A stretch of DNA of 34,236 nucleotides from contig JAKFVP010000640.1 of NCBI GenBank assembly GCA_021732175.1, positions 1-34,236 of the forward strand, given 5' to 3'. How positions within the stretch are numbered: position 1 is the first letter of the stretch; each line of letters begins with the position of its first letter. The position numbers were made by a program, and so were the translations under genes. The notes below the pieces were generated by a model that saw nothing but the letters and a program-made list of their open reading frames with translations, searched no databases and was not told where the DNA came from. The DNA comes from Bradyrhizobium sp. GTDB taxonomy: Bacteria > Pseudomonadota > Alphaproteobacteria > Rhizobiales > Xanthobacteraceae. Shown in pieces: positions 6,805 to 15,077 of this stretch.

Positions 6805-7590
6805 ATGCGGGATCGACTGATCTTTGCTGGCCAGTTTGCATTCACGGCGCTTGTCGCGGCATTTCTGGTGGTTCCCGCACTGCTGTCCATCTCGGCCGGG
6901 ATCACGGTGAGTTACTTTCGCGGCATCCAATCCGGCGTGACCTTGCAGTGGATCGTGCAGGTCTGGGACCTCTACGCCGGAACGATCCTGCTGTCCTTTC
7001 TGGTAGCCTTCGCGACGTTGGCTTTTACGCTGGTTGCCGGAGTTCCGGCTGCGTACGCGCTGCATGTCAGGGGAGGGCGCCTCTCGCGGATCGTCGAAGA
7101 GATCATTACGCTGCCGCTGGCCATTCCGGGACTTGCGATTGCGCTGGCCTTGCTGCTCGCCTATGGCGGCTTCGGGGATTTTCGCCGCTCCTGGCTCTTC
7201 ATCCTCGTGGGTCACGTCATTTTCACCATGCCGTTCATGGTGCGCTCGGTGATGGCGGTATTTTCCACCATCGATATCAAGACGCTCGATGAAGGCGCCG
7301 CATCGCTCGGCGCTTCGCCATGGCGACGATTTCGCGATGTGATCGTGCCCAATGCCTTGCCGGGCATCCTTGCAGGTTCGCTGATGGTCGTGACGCTGTC
7401 GCTGGGCGAATTCAACCTGACCTGGATGCTGCACACGCCCCTGACCAAAACGCTGCCCATCGGGCTTGCCGACAGCTATGCCTCGATGCGTCTGGAAGTA
7501 GCGTCCGCCTACACGCTGATTTTCTTCATCATGATCATTCCGCTGCTGATCGCGATGCAGCTGTTCGCGGAGAGGGAGCAGCGCAAGTGA
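6805..7590 (+). CDS. ABC transporter permease, subunit 2
   Basis: A 261-residue protein with about six membrane spans and an EAA coupling loop near residues 160-180 (DEGAASLGASPWRRFRDVIVP), a partner for the preceding permease in a heterodimeric channel. ATG 6805 is chosen because GGTGAGG just precedes it and the first membrane span follows; a TTG at 6784 would add only a short polar tail. Its stop overlaps the GTG of the ATPase gene (GTGA), which usually means coupled translation and equal amounts. The family is BPD_transp_1, as in Fe3+, polyamine and phosphonate importers. Confidence 0.88.
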   Translation: MRDRLIFAGQFAFTALVAAFLVVPALLSISAGITVSYFRGIQSGVTLQWIVQVWDLYAGTILLSFLVAFATLAFTLVAGVPAAYALHVRGGRLSRIVEEIITLPLAIPGLAIALALLLAYGGFGDFRRSWLFILVGHVIFTMPFMVRSVMAVFSTIDIKTLDEGAASLGASPWRRFRDVIVPNALPGILAGSLMVVTLSLGEFNLTWMLHTPLTKTLPIGLADSYASMRLEVASAYTLIFFIMIIPLLIAMQLFAEREQRK

Positions 7591-8648
7591 GTGCGTTCGA
7601 AGGACACGGAGCGGCGGTACGTATCGAGGACTGCGGCAAGACGTTTGCGGACGGCACGCGGGCGCTGGAAGCTGCAACCCTCGACATCGCGCGCGGCGAG
7701 ACGCTGGTGCTGCTGGGTCCTTCCGGTTGCGGCAAGACGACGATGCTGCGCATCATCGCGGGTCTCGAGCTGCCCGACGACGGTGGCAAGGTGCTGTTCG
7801 ATGGCAACGATATGACCTCGGTGCCGATCGAACGGCGAAATGTCGGTATGGTCTTCCAGTCCTACGCGCTGTTTCCCAATATGAGCGTTGCCGAAAACAT
7901 TGGCTATGGCCTGAAGATCCGCGGCGTGTCGAAAGGAGAACGGGCTGCACGCGTCGCCGAGCTCGTAAGTCTCACCAACATCACCGGGCTCGAGAATCGC
8001 CGCATCGATCAGCTTTCCGGCGGTCAGCGCCAGCGTGTGGCGTTGGCGCGGGCGGTGGCGATACGTCCGGGCATCCTGCTGCTCGATGAGCCTCTGACCG
8101 CGCTGGACGCGGCGCTGCGTGATCGCTTGCGCGGCGAGCTCAACCGCCTGCTTCGCTCGCTCGGCATCACCACGATCTATGTCACCCACGATCAGGCCGA
8201 AGCGATGGAACTCGGTGACCGCATCGTTGTCATGCGAAAAGGGGCAATTGCCCAGATCGGCACACCGCGGGATATCTATTTTACGCCGCGAAACCGCTTT
8301 GTGGCCGAGTTCATCGGGGCCGCCAATATCATCGAGTGCCCGGTCGAGAACGGGCAGCTTGTACTGGCAGGCGGGCGGCAGCCGATCCGCAGCGGCGTCA
8401 ATCTCGCGATCGCCGTGGCGATGATCCGTCCTGAGACCATTGAGATCGTCGAGGCAGGCGCAGCGCCGCTGTCGGGTGTGGTCGAGAGCGTCAGCTTTAC
8501 CGGCGACAGGCTGCGAATCGCGGTTGTCGGAGTTTCGGACAGGCCACTCAATGTCGACGCGCCGAACAACGTGAAGGTGGCCCCCGGTGAAAGGGTTGGG
8601 TTGCGGGTTGCGCCCAAGGCCGTTCGGCTGTTGCCGCTGGAAGATTGA
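7587..8648 (+). CDS. ABC transporter ATP-binding protein with TOBE domain
   Basis: A 353-residue ATPase of the PotA/FbpC group that powers the two permeases. Visible motifs are Walker A GPSGCGKTT (44-52), Q-loop VFQSYALFPNM, signature LSGGQRQRVALARA (about 138-151), Walker B LLLDEPLTALD and H-loop YVTHDQAEAM. The last 100 or so residues form a TOBE-type regulatory region (MIRPETIEI, then VESVSFTGDRLRIAV). The start is GTG 7587, which overlaps the preceding TGA; the ABC domain begins about ten residues later, and further upstream the frame only reads across the permease gene. One base separates it from the phosphodiesterase gene. All catalytic motifs are intact. Confidence 0.9.
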   Translation: MSAFEGHGAAVRIEDCGKTFADGTRALEAATLDIARGETLVLLGPSGCGKTTMLRIIAGLELPDDGGKVLFDGNDMTSVPIERRNVGMVFQSYALFPNMSVAENIGYGLKIRGVSKGERAARVAELVSLTNITGLENRRIDQLSGGQRQRVALARAVAIRPGILLLDEPLTALDAALRDRLRGELNRLLRSLGITTIYVTHDQAEAMELGDRIVVMRKGAIAQIGTPRDIYFTPRNRFVAEFIGAANIIECPVENGQLVLAGGRQPIRSGVNLAIAVAMIRPETIEIVEAGAAPLSGVVESVSFTGDRLRIAVVGVSDRPLNVDAPNNVKVAPGERVGLRVAPKAVRLLPLED

Positions 8649-8649
8649 A

Positions 8650-9489
8650 ATGTCACAGAAGCCCGTCTGCGTCGCGCAGATTTCTGACCTGCATATCAAG
8701 CGGCCCGGCGCGCTGGCCTATGGCCGCGTCGACACGGCAAAGGCGCTGGAGCGGTGCATCGCCGCCCTCAACGAATTTGCGCCTGCACCTGATCTCGTCG
8801 TGATATCCGGCGATTTGGCGGATACGCCGACGCCGGAGGAATACGATCACCTCCGGCGTCTGCTGGCTCCGTTGAAGTTGCCCTTCGCATCCATTCCCGG
8901 CAACCACGATTCGCGCGAGATGATGCGCACGGCGTTTCCGGCCTCGAAATATGCGCAATCCTCCGGCGCCTTGAATCAACGAATTGAGCTAGCCGGCCTT
9001 GACCTGATGCTGCTGGATTCCAGCGTCCACGGCAAGCCGCATGGACTGCTCGAGCCGCCGACACTTGAATGGCTCGATGCCAAGCTAGCGTCAGCCCCTG
9101 AAAGGCCGGCGCTCCTGTTCCTCCACCATCCGCCATTCAAGGCCGGCATTTGGCATATGGATCGCCAGGACCTTTTCAATGCGGATGCGCTTTGGGAGAT
9201 CGTCCGGCGTCATTCGCGCGTCCGGCTTGTTGCGACGGGCCATATCCACCGTGCGACGCTCACGATGTTTGCAGGGGTGCCGACCACGATCTGCCCGGCC
9301 CCCAATCATGCCGTTGACCTCGACCTCGCGCAGTTGCGCGAACCTTCCTTCAAGATGGAGCCGCCGGCCTTTCACCTGCACGTCTGGTTTCCAGGCGAAG
9401 GATTTGGGAATCTCGTCACCCATCATGTGCCGATAGGGCAGTTCGACGGGCCGCATCCGTTCTTCGGACCGGATGGGAAATTGTTATAG
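8650..9489 (+). CDS. GpdQ-type metallophosphodiesterase
   Basis: A 279-residue calcineurin-like phosphoesterase of the GpdQ / Rv0805 class III group, which hydrolyses phosphodiesters such as glycerophosphodiesters or cyclic nucleotides at a two-metal centre. All metal ligands are visible: D13 and H15 (SDLH), D55 (GDL), N85 with H86 (GNHD), H159/H160 (LHHPP), H198 and H200 (GHIH). Spacing matches Enterobacter GpdQ closely from the N-terminus to GNHD. There is no signal peptide, so it should act in the cytoplasm on an imported substrate. It begins one base after the ATPase stop. The tight link to the importer suggests uptake then cleavage of a phosphodiester as a source of phosphorus or carbon. 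A cAMP phosphodiesterase role is the alternative, notable given the cyclase gene at 11175. Confidence 0.88.
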   Translation: MSQKPVCVAQISDLHIKRPGALAYGRVDTAKALERCIAALNEFAPAPDLVVISGDLADTPTPEEYDHLRRLLAPLKLPFASIPGNHDSREMMRTAFPASKYAQSSGALNQRIELAGLDLMLLDSSVHGKPHGLLEPPTLEWLDAKLASAPERPALLFLHHPPFKAGIWHMDRQDLFNADALWEIVRRHSRVRLVATGHIHRATLTMFAGVPTTICPAPNHAVDLDLAQLREPSFKMEPPAFHLHVWFPGEGFGNLVTHHVPIGQFDGPHPFFGPDGKLL

Positions 9490-9594
9490 CCGGGCCCGGC
9501 TGCGAGAACCGATTGCCAAGGCTGACTATCCGTCGCAAGCTCGGGTTATCAAGGCCGCGGCGCCAGAACCGTGGCTCGCAGAGGGGAGAAATGC

Positions 9595-10560
9595 ATGCGC
9601 TTCGTGCTGCTGCTTGTACTTGCTTACGCCGTGGCTGTTCCGAACGCGTCGGCGCAAAGCGGTTACCCGGAACGGCCCATCAAGATGATCGTGCCACTGG
9701 CTGCCGCAAGCGCGGTTGACGTCGCTGCGCGCATTGTCACGCAGAAGATGGCCGACAATATGGGTCAGCAAATCGTGATTCTGAACTTGCCGGGCGCCTC
9801 CGGATTGATCGGAGCCGAGCAGGTAGCTCGCGCCGAGCCCGACGGCTACACGATTGGCGGGTTCAACGACAGCGTCATGACGATGGTGCCAAATCTGCAA
9901 TCGAAGATGCGGTGGGATATCCTGAAGGACTTTGAGCCGGTATCGCTCGTTGCGACCGTGGAATGGGGGCTGGTCACCGGCAATCAGACGAACCTCAAGT
10001 CGGCCGCTGATCTGATTGCGGCGGCCAGGGCAGCGCCGGGCAAGATTGACTACAGCTCCGGAGGGCCCGGGAGTCCGCAACATCTGGCGATGGCCATGTT
10101 TGCTTCCGCTGCCGGCATCTCGCTGACGCATGTTCCGTACAAGGGGGCAACGCAAGCAGCAACCGACGTGGCATCTGGCCAGATTCCAGTATGCTTCCAG
10201 GGGCTGGGAACGGTTGCGGCGCTGGTGCGCGGCGGGCAGTTAAGGTTGATCGGCGTGACGACGGAAAAGCGGCTGGCGCAATTTCCTGACGTGCCGACCG
10301 TTTCGGAATCGGGACTGCCCGGTTTTTTCTTCAATTCCTGGTTCGCGATGCTTGCGCCTGCCGGCACGCCAAAGGAAATCATCGCGCGGCTGAATTCCGA
10401 GGCACTGAAGGCGCTCAGCGACGCCGAAGTGCGGCGCAAGCTCGAGGAACTTGGCTTTGCAGTGCGTGGCAGCTCGGCCGAGGAGCTGCGCGCCATGACG
10501 CGCGATCAACTGGCCAAATACGCGCGCGTGATCAAGGAAATGGGAATTGCGAGTGAATGA
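9595..10560 (+). CDS. Bug/TctC-family periplasmic solute-binding protein
   Basis: A 321-residue receptor of the tripartite tricarboxylate transporter family. A signal peptide covers residues 1-20 (cleavage near ASA-QS). The mature start YPERPIKMIVP is the usual Bug opening, followed by GASGLIGAEQVARAEPDGYTI, the family's ligand-loop region. Bug proteins bind small carboxylates, aromatic acids or amides in the periplasm. No TctA or TctB membrane partners are present, so it is an orphan receptor, as many are in this group of bacteria. ATG 9595 is chosen: GAGGGGAG lies six bases upstream and an out-of-frame ATG at 9591 is ignored. It follows the phosphodiesterase by 105 bases, with a 14-base palindrome overlapping that gene's stop. 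Confidence 0.88.
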   Translation: MRFVLLLVLAYAVAVPNASAQSGYPERPIKMIVPLAAASAVDVAARIVTQKMADNMGQQIVILNLPGASGLIGAEQVARAEPDGYTIGGFNDSVMTMVPNLQSKMRWDILKDFEPVSLVATVEWGLVTGNQTNLKSAADLIAAARAAPGKIDYSSGGPGSPQHLAMAMFASAAGISLTHVPYKGATQAATDVASGQIPVCFQGLGTVAALVRGGQLRLIGVTTEKRLAQFPDVPTVSESGLPGFFFNSWFAMLAPAGTPKEIIARLNSEALKALSDAEVRRKLEELGFAVRGSSAEELRAMTRDQLAKYARVIKEMGIASE

Positions 10561-10564
10561 GCGC

Positions 10565-10582
10565 CGGCCGTTGGCACGGCCG
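10565..10582. terminator. Hairpin between convergent genes
   Basis: CGGCCGT and ACGGCCG form a 7-pair stem with a TGGC loop in the 42-base gap between convergent genes ending at 10560 and 10603. No T-run follows on either strand, so it is at most a weak or factor-assisted terminator. Confidence 0.35.
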
Positions 10583-10602
10583 ACGCCTCATCCGCATCGC
10601 AG

Positions 10603-10875
10603 TTAGTAGCAATAGATGCGCCTGCCGCCGCGGCCGATGAAGAATTCCGCTCCGGCGGCGCAAGGGCTCGCACCAGGAACGAACGCGTTGCGTATTTCGA
10701 GGCGGCGCTGATAGTCGCCGGTATAGGGATTGTTCGGTCCCTTGTTCTGGCAGTTGGCGTTCGGATAGAACTGTGCGCAGTAGCCGGGGTTGTAAATTAC
10801 CTCTTGCGCCTTCAGAGGCGTTGCCGCCGCAACGCAGACGAGCGCAGCCGCGCCCAACAATGCAAGTTTCGTCAT
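10603..10875 (-). CDS. Small secreted cysteine-containing protein
   Basis: A 90-residue protein with a clear Sec signal peptide (residues 1-23: basic start, Ala/Leu/Val core, cleavage near LKA-QE). The mature part of about 67 residues has four Cys (YCAQF, NCQNK, SPCAAG, IYCY) and would probably be disulfide-bonded in the periplasm; many Tyr, Asn, Pro and Arg are present. It ends in an Arg/Gly-rich segment and CY. I know similar unnamed proteins in Bradyrhizobium-type genomes but no function. The start has CGGAG about seven bases upstream. A nine-codon frame with a better ribosome site lies just upstream on the same strand (10900-10929). Confidence 0.7.
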   Translation of the reverse strand: MTKLALLGAAALVCVAAATPLKAQEVIYNPGYCAQFYPNANCQNKGPNNPYTGDYQRRLEIRNAFVPGASPCAAGAEFFIGRGGRRIYCY

Positions 10876-10899
10876 AGGTATTCTCCGAGTTGTGGCCGG

Positions 10900-10929
10900 T
10901 TAGTGCCACGGCGCCTCGGCAAGGTTCAT
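10900..10929 (-). CDS. Possible nine-codon leader peptide
   Basis: An ATG-started mini-frame (MNLAEAPWH) with GGAGGG eight bases upstream, a stronger ribosome site than that of the secreted protein starting at 10875. It ends 24 bases before that start, so it could couple or attenuate translation. No hairpin or codon run typical of a known attenuator is seen. Low confidence. Confidence 0.2.
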   Translation of the reverse strand: MNLAEAPWH

Positions 10930-11174
10930 CGCGTAGTTTCCCTCCAAATTGTGGAGTATTGGCCCCGTTTTGCAGCCATCGGGTGGATCAGGGCTTGTTT
11001 GCCGCAAGCCTCTCCGCTGTAGTGGTTCGATATGGTCCCGCCTGCCTTTTGCCCCCTGAAAATCAGCCATGCGATGCATAGAAAGCCCGCCCCTCGATTG
11101 CCCCAACATGGGCATAACCGCTTGTTCCGTCATCGTCTTTCGCTAATGTGATCGCACGAACGGAGGAGCTCAGG

Positions 11175-14100
11175 GTGACTTGCCAGGTCTGCCTCTCGAC
11201 TCTGAAGGCTGGCGATCTGTTCTGCTCGTCCTGTGGGGCGGCGGTTCCCGATCACGCGGCCGGGTTGCCGCGGGCAGCGGCCGTCGAGGCGCGCGGCCGC
11301 ATTGCCGGCGAGCGCAAATACCTCACGGTTCTTTGCGCTGATTTGCAACGTTCTACCGATCTGATCTCGGATCTCGATCCGGAAGAGGCGATTACACGGC
11401 TTGAGCCCGCGCTTGTAGCCATGCGAACGGCGGTTCGCCGCAACCGCGGTATTGTCAGCAAAGAAGGTGGCGACGGGCTGATCGCGCTGTTTGGCGCCCC
11501 GCACGCCGACGATAACCATGCGGTGATGGCCTGCCACGCCGCGGTTGAGCTGGTCCGCCGCATCAAGCTGTTGAACGACCCGGCACTGCTTGTGCGGGTT
11601 GGCCTGCATTCGGGTTACGTTGTCACCCACACCATCGAAGCCGACCTTTCCTCCATCTATGAGGCGGGTGGACCGGCGGTTCATCTGGTCAAACGCTTCG
11701 AGAGTGCGGCTCAGGCCGGGCAGATTCTGGTGTCAGAATCCTGTCAAAACCTTTCGGCCGGGCTCGTGACGTTCAACAACCTGCCACCACGGCGGATGGA
11801 AGGGTTCCCGGCCCCCGTTCCCTGCTACGAGTTGATCGAGATCAGCGGCCTGTCGCGTTGGCGGGCTCGTTCGACCAAGGGGCTGTCGTCCTTTGTCGGA
11901 CGCGCGGAAGAGACCGCGCTGCTGGAGCGCGCTGCACAGGAGGCTGCGAGGTCGTCCGGACAGGCAGTTGCTATGGTGGGCACGGCGGGAGTTGGCAAAT
12001 CCCGCGTGGCGCATGAGTTCGTAGAAGGTTTGCGACAAAAGGACTGGCAGGTGCTCGATGCGGAATGCAATCCGCTGGACCAGACGGTCCCTTACTCGCT
12101 TTTGAAGAAACTGCTGCAGGCCGTCCTGCGGGCGGCCGACCTCTCGCCGGACGACGTTCTCTCATCGCACGACGCGTCTGCGGATGCCGGCCTTTGGCCC
12201 GCAGCCCTGCGCGCAGTGCTCGACCAGCCGGTCGCCGATCCGCGCTGGAATGCGCTCGAACCGCTGTTGCGCCGCCGGGTCATCATTGATGCGGCACGCG
12301 CCCTGATCGGGCGGGTAACCTCGGCACGGCCGACTGTGCTGTTGCTGGAGGACTTGCATTGGATTGACAGCCAAAGCGAGGCTGCCGTCGAGGCCCTGAT
12401 GCCGCTGGTACCCGGCAAGCCCCTGCTGATGCTCCTGACCTGGCGCACGGAAGATTCGCCAGGCTGGCTGTCGAAGCTGGATGTGCGCAGGATTTGGTTG
12501 CGCTCGCTCGACATGGATGCGGCCAATGCGTTGCTCGAAAGCCTGCTTGGAAACGACGCAGGACTTGCCGGGCTGAAGAGCCGCATCCTGCGCCATACCG
12601 GCCAAATTCCGCTTTTCATCGAGGAGGTGGCGCGTCAGTTGATGGACCGCGGTGTTGTCACCGGCGCCGACGCAAACCGGTTTGCCGAGAAGGCGCAATG
12701 GGAAGCGCTGGAAATTCCGCCGACAATTCAGGGCGTGATCGCTTCCCGAATTGACCGCCTCCCCAAGGAAGACAAGGCTCTCCTGCAGCTCGCGTCCGTC
12801 ATCGGATCGCGCGTCTCGCCGCACTTGCTGGCTGGCGTCACCGGGATGCCACCCACACAATTGCAGAGCCGGCTCTGGTCGCTCGATATCCTCGATTTCC
12901 TGTGCGAGTCGCGGTTCCTGTCACAGACGGAATATGTGTTTGCGCATGATCTCGTTCGCGAGGTCGCCTACGACTCTATCCTGCGGTCGCAACGCGAGGT
13001 GCTGCACCGCCGGATACTGACGGCACTCGAGGCCTCCGGGGCGAGCGAGGAAGACATCGCCGAGTCGCTTTGCCATCACGCGGCCAAGGCACAGGACTGG
13101 GGGAAGGCCGAACGGTACGGACATCTGGCGGCGAAGAAGGCCTTTGCCCGATCGGCGTTCCGCGACGCCACCGAGTATTATCAGATCGCGATGGATGCTG
13201 TTGAAAAGCAACCCGAAACGACACTTCGGGAGCAGCACGCGATCGATTTGCGCATCGAGGCGAGGCTTGCGTTTGCCTCACTGGGCAACATCGAGCAGTG
13301 GTTTGCCTTGTGCCGTGATGCGGAGGCTCGTTCAGAGAGAATTGCCGACGAAAACCGGCGCCTCGCGTCCATGGCAGTCCGCGCGGCGTCGATGAATTTT
13401 TACGGAACTCCCTATGAGGCAATTGCGCTCGGCGAAGAGACAGTTGCGCTGGCCAACAAGCTCAACAATGCAACATGGCTGGGCTTCGCCGAGTATGGGC
13501 TTGGGCAATCCTATTATCTCGCAGGCCGATATCGGGATGCAGAATCCCATGTCGTGCGCGCGAAAAAGCTGCTCACTGCCGCGCCTGACGACGTTCCGCC
13601 CGGCACGACCGGGTCAAGTCTTCTCGTCCTCTGTTACATGATGAAGTCGCTGATCTATGCGTCGATGGGCGAGTTCGAAGATGCGGAGCAGTGCGCGGAG
13701 CGAACCAGCCACCTCGCGGAAGCCAACGATCGCCCCTATGACTTCATCGTTGCGAGTTACAGCCGGGGCCTGATGGAGTTGATGCGCGGCAACCTCGACG
13801 AGGCCGAGCGCTCGCTCAATCTGGCGTCGCGGCGATCGCGCGAAAGCGAGGTTCGGCTATTCCTGCCGCTGATCATGTGCGCGCTGGGCAATTTGCACGT
13901 CCAGACAGGTCGTGCGGAAAAGGCTCGTGACATTTTGCTGGAGGCCAAACAGGAAGCCGAGGCGCTCGGCCACGAGGCAAGCACCGTCGTGGTGTCGGCG
14001 TATCTTGGAGCAGCCTATAGCCAACTCGGCGACGTCCAGCGTGGGCTCTCCCTCGTGCGAGCCTGCCAGGCCGGGGCGCGACAAAAGGGATACGGAGGCA

Positions 14101-14393
14101 TCGAGGCGTTGGCGATGCTTGCGGAGGCTGGCATCTTGTCCATGCAGGGGGACGCCGCGATCGAAGAAGCCATCGGTTGCCTGAAGCGGGCAACGGAGTT
14201 GGCCGCGGACCTTGAGGCGCGCCCGCTGGTTGCCAGCGCAAGGGGAGCCTTGGCACGGCTCCTGGCGGCTTCAGGCCGCACAAGCGAGGCTCAGGATGAA
14301 CTGATGCAGGCAATCGCCCTGTTCGATCGCTCGAAAATGACGATACATCTGGAACGTGCTAAAGCAGCCCTTTCCAAGTTCTCGGATATGTGA
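11175..14393 (+). CDS. Class III nucleotide cyclase / STAND ATPase / TPR protein
   Basis: A 1072-residue multidomain signalling protein without a signal peptide. A zinc ribbon opens it (C3, C6, C17, C20). Residues 45-195 are a class III cyclase domain: metal Asp at D56 and D100 (EGGDGLIALFG), adenine-selecting Lys at K96, Arg at R174. The second purine-reading residue is Glu163 instead of Asp, and the transition-state Asn is His170 (GPAVHLVKR). As I recall, a His here is common in this cyclase-ATPase-TPR family. Then comes a STAND/AAA ATPase, with Walker A GTAGVGKS (269-276) and Walker B LLLEDLHWID (about 390), and from about residue 640 TPR-like helical repeats to the end. It probably makes cAMP in response to a partner protein bound by the TPRs. 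GTG 11175 is preferred over GTG 11148 because GGAGGAG lies five bases upstream. A Crp gene follows 0.7 kb later. Confidence 0.85.
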   Translation: MTCQVCLSTLKAGDLFCSSCGAAVPDHAAGLPRAAAVEARGRIAGERKYLTVLCADLQRSTDLISDLDPEEAITRLEPALVAMRTAVRRNRGIVSKEGGDGLIALFGAPHADDNHAVMACHAAVELVRRIKLLNDPALLVRVGLHSGYVVTHTIEADLSSIYEAGGPAVHLVKRFESAAQAGQILVSESCQNLSAGLVTFNNLPPRRMEGFPAPVPCYELIEISGLSRWRARSTKGLSSFVGRAEETALLERAAQEAARSSGQAVAMVGTAGVGKSRVAHEFVEGLRQKDWQVLDAECNPLDQTVPYSLLKKLLQAVLRAADLSPDDVLSSHDASADAGLWPAALRAVLDQPVADPRWNALEPLLRRRVIIDAARALIGRVTSARPTVLLLEDLHWIDSQSEAAVEALMPLVPGKPLLMLLTWRTEDSPGWLSKLDVRRIWLRSLDMDAANALLESLLGNDAGLAGLKSRILRHTGQIPLFIEEVARQLMDRGVVTGADANRFAEKAQWEALEIPPTIQGVIASRIDRLPKEDKALLQLASVIGSRVSPHLLAGVTGMPPTQLQSRLWSLDILDFLCESRFLSQTEYVFAHDLVREVAYDSILRSQREVLHRRILTALEASGASEEDIAESLCHHAAKAQDWGKAERYGHLAAKKAFARSAFRDATEYYQIAMDAVEKQPETTLREQHAIDLRIEARLAFASLGNIEQWFALCRDAEARSERIADENRRLASMAVRAASMNFYGTPYEAIALGEETVALANKLNNATWLGFAEYGLGQSYYLAGRYRDAESHVVRAKKLLTAAPDDVPPGTTGSSLLVLCYMMKSLIYASMGEFEDAEQCAERTSHLAEANDRPYDFIVASYSRGLMELMRGNLDEAERSLNLASRRSRESEVRLFLPLIMCALGNLHVQTGRAEKARDILLEAKQEAEALGHEASTVVVSAYLGAAYSQLGDVQRGLSLVRACQAGARQKGYGGIEALAMLAEAGILSMQGDAAIEEAIGCLKRATELAADLEARPLVASARGALARLLAASGRTSEAQDELMQAIALFDRSKMTIHLERAKAALSKFSDM

Positions 14394-14434
14394 CCTATTG
14401 TCGGCCGTACTTGGATTTTCTAGGGAGCAGAAGC

Positions 14435-14857
14435 ATGGCCGGTTTGGTCTATGGCGGAAAATTCGAACAACATATCAATCATCTGTATAGTCCTGAAAAC
14501 ATTCACGAAACCGCGAAGAAGTTTAAGGAGCACGAGCAGAAGAACGGCAAATATTCGTTCGGCGACAAGTTCACCAAGGATCTGGTTCCGGACCAGAAGA
14601 ATTGGGCAGACGAGAAGGGTTCGACCCTGGGCCACGGCAACTGGGAGAAGCACTCGGGCGGCATTCCCGCGGCGATTCGCGACAAGATTACCGATGTCAT
14701 CTCGACCAATCTGCGCTCGGCCCATCCGCTGCCGCTGGTGCTGAAGGTCGGCGAGAACGTCGACAACACGCATGACCTGCATGTCAAAACCTTTGCCCAC
14801 AAGGGGCACATGCATATCGGGCTCCATATCCTCTGCCCGAACGGATCGCTGAAGTAG
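14435..14857 (+). CDS. Conserved-looking hypothetical protein, cyclase operon partner
   Basis: A 140-residue soluble protein that I do not recognise. It has a good ribosome site (AGGGAG, seven bases before ATG 14435), begins 41 bases after the cyclase stop and is followed by a strong terminator, so the two genes probably form a two-gene operon. It is rich in Lys, His, Asn and Gly, with charged helix KKFKEHEQKNG near residues 28-38, LGHGNWEKHSGGIP near 65-78, and a His cluster HKGHMHIGLHI near the C-terminus that could bind metal. One Cys near the end. No signal peptide or membrane span. Its place beside a cyclase with TPR repeats makes it a candidate partner or output, but the sequence itself shows no function. 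Confidence 0.7.
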   Translation: MAGLVYGGKFEQHINHLYSPENIHETAKKFKEHEQKNGKYSFGDKFTKDLVPDQKNWADEKGSTLGHGNWEKHSGGIPAAIRDKITDVISTNLRSAHPLPLVLKVGENVDNTHDLHVKTFAHKGHMHIGLHILCPNGSLK

Positions 14858-14883
14858 CGCCTCAACACATCCCGAATTGAAAC

Positions 14884-14927
14884 AGGCCGGCAGGACCCCA
14901 TCGGGTCTTGCCGGCCTTATTTTTTTG
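14884..14927 (+). terminator. Strong rho-independent terminator
   Basis: A 15-pair stem (AGGCCGGCAGGACCC with its complement, one G-T wobble) closes a CATC loop and is followed by TTATTTTTTT. It starts 26 bases after the hypothetical protein stop and ends the cyclase operon, separating it from the Crp-family gene. Bases 14928-15077 hold no gene. Confidence 0.88.
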
Positions 14928-15077
14928 CCTTGGGGAAGGTGAGGCACTGGAATGGCGAGGGCCTGCATGCATGCGACGCCAAGCGGGTCTGAAAAGGGCG
15001 GTTTCCGGTTGAAAAGCCGGTCCGCGTTGATTACGGAGGGATAACCGGCGGATATTAACTCGCGGGAGTCAACCAGC

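Noticed and set aside
7509..8699. 396-codon minus-strand frame opposite the ATPase
   Set aside because: The plus strand has all ABC ATPase motifs; the minus product has no domain.
11146..11160. TGTGA-like sequence at the cyclase start as a second CRP site
   Set aside because: TGTGATCGCACGAACG has no TCACA half-site at the right spacing.
11148..11174. Upstream GTG start for the cyclase
   Set aside because: No ribosome site precedes it, whereas GTG 11175 has GGAGGAG at good distance and still includes the whole zinc ribbon.
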